From the NCBI GenBank assembly GCA_900239685.1, contig OENT01000196.1, positions 1 to 64,000 of the forward strand: 64,000 bases of DNA, given 5' to 3'. Source of the DNA: Rotaria macrura (lineage: Eukaryota > Rotifera > Eurotatoria > Philodinida > Philodinidae). This document shows, piece by piece, positions 60,601-64,000 of this stretch. Under the pieces are notes generated by a model. It was not told the origin of the DNA. It did not search any database and saw only the letters and a list, made by a program, of their open reading frames with translations. Both the position numbers and the translations under genes were made by a program. How positions within the stretch are numbered: position 1 is the first letter of the stretch; every line of letters begins with the position of its first letter.

Positions 60601-63600
60601 TTGGAAATTGCTACATCTGTATCAGGATTTTCATTAGGCAAATTAGTTTGTTTTTTCCCATCCGTGAAACTATTCTTAGATTTTATATTGACGGATTGTC
60701 TGGAAAAGTTCAATCTTCATCAGGTTCCTTGCAACTTCAGTACTAGATCGTTGTTTATACTCTGTTGATGAAGTCACTAGAAATGTTATCAGCCTCGCTG
60801 AAGCGTACTTTCAAGCTCAACATGAGTTCGACTCATATATACATATGGTTTCGAATTATCATCCACGAATTTCCTCTTCTTTCTTGTTCAGGTCATCGAA
60901 CTATGGATAAATGTACAACGTAAATGGATGTATCTCGAAGGTAGGTTGATATGAATGCTAGATTTTTCGTTCTTATTTGTGACTTTGATGAAACAAAAAA
61001 AACAAATTTTATGAACCAGGTATTTTCGTCAGTGGTGATATTCGTTCTCAATTACCTGAAGAAGCTAAAAAATTTGATGAAAAAAATAAATTATTTAAAA
61101 CAATTATGACTGATACTTATCGTGAACCATTAATAAAGAAACAATGTCATGTTCCAAGTCGTCTGTCAGATCTTGATTCAATATATACTGGTCTTGAACG
61201 TTGTCAAAAGAGTTTAAATGATTATCTTGATTCGAAACGTAATGCATTTCCACGATTTTTCTTCATATCCGATGACGAACTTTTATCCATTCTTGGCTCA
61301 GCTGAGCCGTCAGCTATACAAGAGCATATGATTAAAATGTTTGATAATATTGCTAGTTTACGTTTAATTAAAGTTAGTGATACAATAACTCAAGCCCAAG
61401 CCATGATATCAGCTGAAAAAGAGGAGATGCCATTTAAACAAAGCGTTATTACTGAAGGACGAGTCGAAGATTGGATGACAAAAGTTCTTGAAGAGATGAG
61501 ACGAACTAATAAAATAATAACAAAAGAAGCTGTTTATTATTATCGTTTTCGAAAAACACGTGTTGGTTGGATGTACAATTATCAAGGAATGGTTGTTTTG
61601 GCTGCTAATCAAATATGGTTGGTTCGAAGAAAAGATTTATTCAGCTTTTAATTAAATCATTCTCTTTCTTTTTCTACAGGTGGAGTTGGGAAGTCGAAGA
61701 TACATTTAATAAAGGTTCATTGAGAATTTAAAATATTTCTATGAACAATAATTTCTTCTTTTTTCTTGATTTATTTAGTTGCCAAAGGTCAAAAAATGGG
61801 TATGAAAAATTATGCTAAACAGCTCCATTCTCAAATTGAAGAAGTTGTTACGGAAGTATGCAAGCCAACTATTCAATGTTTTCTATGCTAGTTTTCATTG
61901 AACTTTATTTGTCTAGATTCGTAATCCATTGGGAAGTAACGATCGAAAAAAGTTTAACACTGTACTTATTATTGACGTTCATGCTAAGGATATTATTGAT
62001 AAATTCGTGCGAGACAGGTAATAGAGAATAAATCCCAGAATAAAAATCATCGTTATACTCATTGTGATTTCTAAACATATTAGTATTTTGGAAGCACGTG
62101 AATTCGATTGGGAAAGTCAATTGAGATTCTACTGGATCAATGAACCTGATGAATTAATGATTCGACAATGTACTGGTGAATTCGGATATGGTTACGAGTA
62201 TATGGGCTTGAATGGTCGTTTAGTCATAACACCATTAACAGATCGAATCTATTTAACTATTACACAAGTATGTTTTGTTTTTTAAGGTTTTCGAGAATTT
62301 ATTTATAAACACAAGTTGTTTTAGGCTTTGTCTATGTATCTTGGTTGTGCACCAGGTTAGTAAAGTATTTTCTGTCAGCATTCTCGTTCATTCTGTCGTA
62401 CGGTTTATTTTGAAAAAGAGTATCGTGTTTACATCTCTAAGATAGCCGTTCAATGACAGAAGGAAGAAAGAGGAGATGACCTAGTTCATGAAAAACAAAT
62501 ATATTTAACTATTTTCTTTTTATTCTAGCTGGTCCTGCTGGTATGAATGATTTGTTTCCTAGATTATTTTATTTTTATCCTTTAAAATATAAATTTAGGT
62601 ACGGGTAAAACTGAATCAGTCAAAGATTTAGCAAAAGCACTTGGTCTTCTTTGTGTCGTAACGAACTGTGGTGAAGGCATGGACAGTTTAGTACGTGTCT
62701 TAACAGAGTCTTACATTTTCGAATAGACATATTGACTCTTATTTTTTTGTAAAGGCTATTGGTAAAAACTTGAATGGCTTATGTCAAAGTGGTGCATGGG
62801 GATGTTTCGATGAATTTAATCGAATTGATGCATCTGTATTATCTGTTATATCGTCACAATTGAAAACTATTCAACAAGGTCTTATGGGTAAAGTTAAACG
62901 TTTTGTATTCGAAGGTACGGAAATTGGTCTTGATTCACGTGTTGGAACATTTATTACCATGAATCCCGGTTATGCTGGACGAACTGAATTACCCGAATCA
63001 ATTAAAGCTCTATTTCGCCCAGTAGTCGTTATCGTGCCTGATTTACAACAGATTTGTGAAATTATGCTTTTCTCCGAAGGATTTTCTTTAGCCAAGGTTT
63101 TTAAAAGAAAGAAATTTCATAGTGTTCATTTCTTTAATCAATGTACTTTTTCCGTATTTCTACATAGATGTTAGCCAAGAAGATGGTCGTTTTATACAAA
63201 CTATCTCGTGAACAACTATCAAAACAGGCTCACTATGACTTTGGTCTTCGTGCTTTGAAATCGGTTTTAGTTATGGCTGGAGAATTAAAACGAAATTCAT
63301 CAGAATTACCAGAAGTAATTCATACATTTTCATTCTACAAATATCTATTGATAATTATCTTCGGTTTTTCTTTTCTTGTCAAGGATATTGTTTTAATGCG
63401 TGCCTTGCGTGATATGAATATGCCTAAATTTATTTATGAAGATGTACCATTATTTCAAGGATTGATTACTGATCTATTTCCTGGTTTGAAATGTGAACGT
63501 GTTACATATCCAACATTTGATAAAGCCGTACGAGATTCGATAGCTCATATGCATAACGTTGTTGATGAAGTTCAAGTTGATAAAGTCGTACAATTATATG

Positions 63601-63694
63601 AAACGATGATGACTCGACATTCGACGATGGTTGTGGGGCCAACTGGTGGTGGTAAATCGACAGTCATTAGTACTCTAGTTCAAGCACAGACTAG
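42683..63694 (+). CDS. DNAH10: axonemal inner-arm dynein heavy chain DNAH10 (5' half, runs off window)
   Basis: ATP-driven motor of the ciliary inner arm (I1/f type). 37 exons seen (about 2,325 of an expected ~4,500 residues): 42683-42908, 42976-43220, 43285-43509, 44984-45136, 45191-45296, 45363-45505, 45578-45786, 47035-47256, 47328-47394, 47461-47709, 47783-47913, 48958-49075, 49136-49312, 49389-49530, 49594-49724, 51016-51216, 51280-51420, 51492-51680, 51760-51923, 56647-56992, 57046-57135, 57193-57357, 57420-57578, 58731-59504, 59583-59807, 60892-60940, 61020-61617, 61680-61714, 61779-61855, 61917-62017, 62084-62267, 62325-62355, 62529-62540, 62599-62690, 62755-63096, 63168-63314, 63384-63694. 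Marks: tail block [15 protein letters not shown]; linker block [32 protein letters not shown]1 P-loop GPAGTGKT (about 2026-2033); CFDEFNRI; and AAA2 P-loop GPTGGGKS (about 2307-2314). The tail and linker match DNAH10 better than other heavy chains. Acidic/Ser-rich insertions lie in exons 2 and 4, and an Ala/Gly-rich one in exon 20. The last splice site is at 63694; the rest of the window is intron. Confidence 0.95.
51465..51489 (+). repeat. (ATT)n microsatellite abutting a splice acceptor
   Basis: About eight ATT units that run directly into the TTTAG acceptor of dynein exon 18 (51492), so the repeat serves as the polypyrimidine/AT tract of that 71-bp intron. Confidence 0.9.
52166..52178 (+). 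promoter_or_regulatory. X-box-like site upstream of kinesin-13
   Basis: ATCACC-A-GGCAAC fits RYYNYY-N(1-3)-RRNRAC and contains the canonical GGCAAC half-site. It lies 334 bp before the kinesin-13 ATG. The degenerate rule matches by chance roughly once per 0.7 kb on both strands, so this is weak on its own. Confidence 0.3.
52219..52260. repeat. (CT)n-(TA)n compound microsatellite
   Basis: A run of CT dinucleotides (about 52219-52236) passes straight into TA dinucleotides (to 52260). It lies about 250 bp upstream of the nested kinesin-13 start codon, probably in its promoter or 5' UTR. Confidence 0.95.
52512..54683 (+). CDS. KIF2: kinesin-13 (KIF2/MCAK-type microtubule depolymerase), nested in a dynein intron
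   Basis: Internal-motor kinesin that removes tubulin from microtubule ends; family members control spindle and ciliary length. Two exons (52512-53394, 53452-54683) give 704 residues, as in KIF2A (about 706). Seen in order: the N-terminal targeting domain with the family signature RSNGRIHQA and [11 protein letters not shown]; a Lys/Arg-Glu-rich neck ([20 protein letters not shown]); the class-defining KVD (239-241); P-loop GQTGSGKT (290-297), whose codon 295 is split by the only intron; SSRSH (408-412); DLAGSE (435-440); the kinesin-13 LKECIR; and [13 protein letters not shown], followed by an acidic linker and a C-terminal helix. One oddity: the usual RESKLT (RDSKLT in kinesin-1) reads RGSTLT. 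The gene lies wholly inside dynein intron 51924-56646 on the same strand, so it needs its own promoter. Confidence 0.95.
54684..56646. other. rest of dynein intron 19, nothing recognised
   Basis: About 2 kb between the kinesin-13 stop and dynein exon 20. AT-rich, with poly(T) runs near 55230 and 55560. It must hold the kinesin-13 3' end. No coding frame or repeat is identifiable. Confidence 0.5.
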
Positions 63695-64000
63695 GTATAG
63701 TAAATGATCAATCGAATGGCGTTTTTTCTTCTATAATATTTAAGAAAAGAATTAATTCAAGAAAACATATTTAGCAAACGAAAACGTTCTTTTTTTTTGC
63801 TTCTAAAATTAAAGAAAATCAAATCATAAGTTCGCCAATCGAAATAATAAGCATATCGTAACGATTGAGATTATACTCATTGTGTCACATCTACATCTAA
63901 TAATGCTTAATAAAACAAAAGAGAAGGGATTTTCTAAAAAAAAGACCATACAGTGAAATAAAGTGTATGGAAATTTGAATGTTGACCATAAACTTTCCAT

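Noticed and set aside
10482-63694. Functional cluster of microtubule motors (kinesin-1, kinesin-13, dynein)
   Set aside because: The kinesin-1 gene is 26 kb away with unrelated genes between; only the nested kinesin-13/dynein pair merits a claim.

Overview
The window is a stretch of AT-rich eukaryotic DNA. Its genes are split by many GT-AG introns, most of them 50-75 bp with a few of 0.5-4.7 kb. Animal-type cytoskeletal motors, an intronless rhodopsin-like receptor and very compact introns fit a small invertebrate. A bdelloid rotifer (Adineta/Rotaria-like) is my best guess; this is inference from gene style, not from a marker gene. I saw no rRNA gene, no convincing tRNA, no CRISPR array, and no reverse transcriptase, capsid or envelope gene.

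Layout: 1-10.5 kb is mostly empty, apart from an intronless GPCR (3758-4531, +) that stops after its sixth membrane helix. At 10482-16808 (+) lies kinesin-1 heavy chain in 18 exons; exon 13 carries one base too many for a continuous frame. 16.8-20.3 kb is intergenic and holds a textbook 105-bp hAT-type MITE with an 8-bp target duplication. At 20298-21100 (+) is a small single-pass membrane protein, convergent with 21992-24320 (-), a 735-residue protein with an N-terminal MGC acylation signal. A 6.3-kb gap follows, then an intronless secreted or GPI-anchored cysteine-rich protein with an A-B-A-B module duplication (30666-32399, -). 32.4-39.6 kb is a repeat-bearing intergenic region with two foldback elements and a poly-G run.

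The right third is a divergent pair. Vasculin/GPBP1 (39632-42097, -) and the axonemal inner-arm dynein heavy chain DNAH10 (42683 to beyond the window, +) share a 585-bp spacer. The spacer holds a palindromic RFX X-box about 95 bp upstream of the dynein ATG. I traced 37 dynein exons (about 2,325 residues: tail, linker, AAA1 and the start of AAA2). A complete kinesin-13 (KIF2/MCAK-type) gene (52512-54683, +) sits inside one 4.7-kb dynein intron on the same strand.

How the genes relate: three microtubule motors lie within about 54 kb, namely a cargo transporter, a microtubule depolymerase and a ciliary dynein. The last two are physically nested and plausibly both act in cilia. All exon joins were done by eye from splice sites, reading phase and remembered family alignments; each join listed keeps phase except the kinesin-1 exon-13 break.
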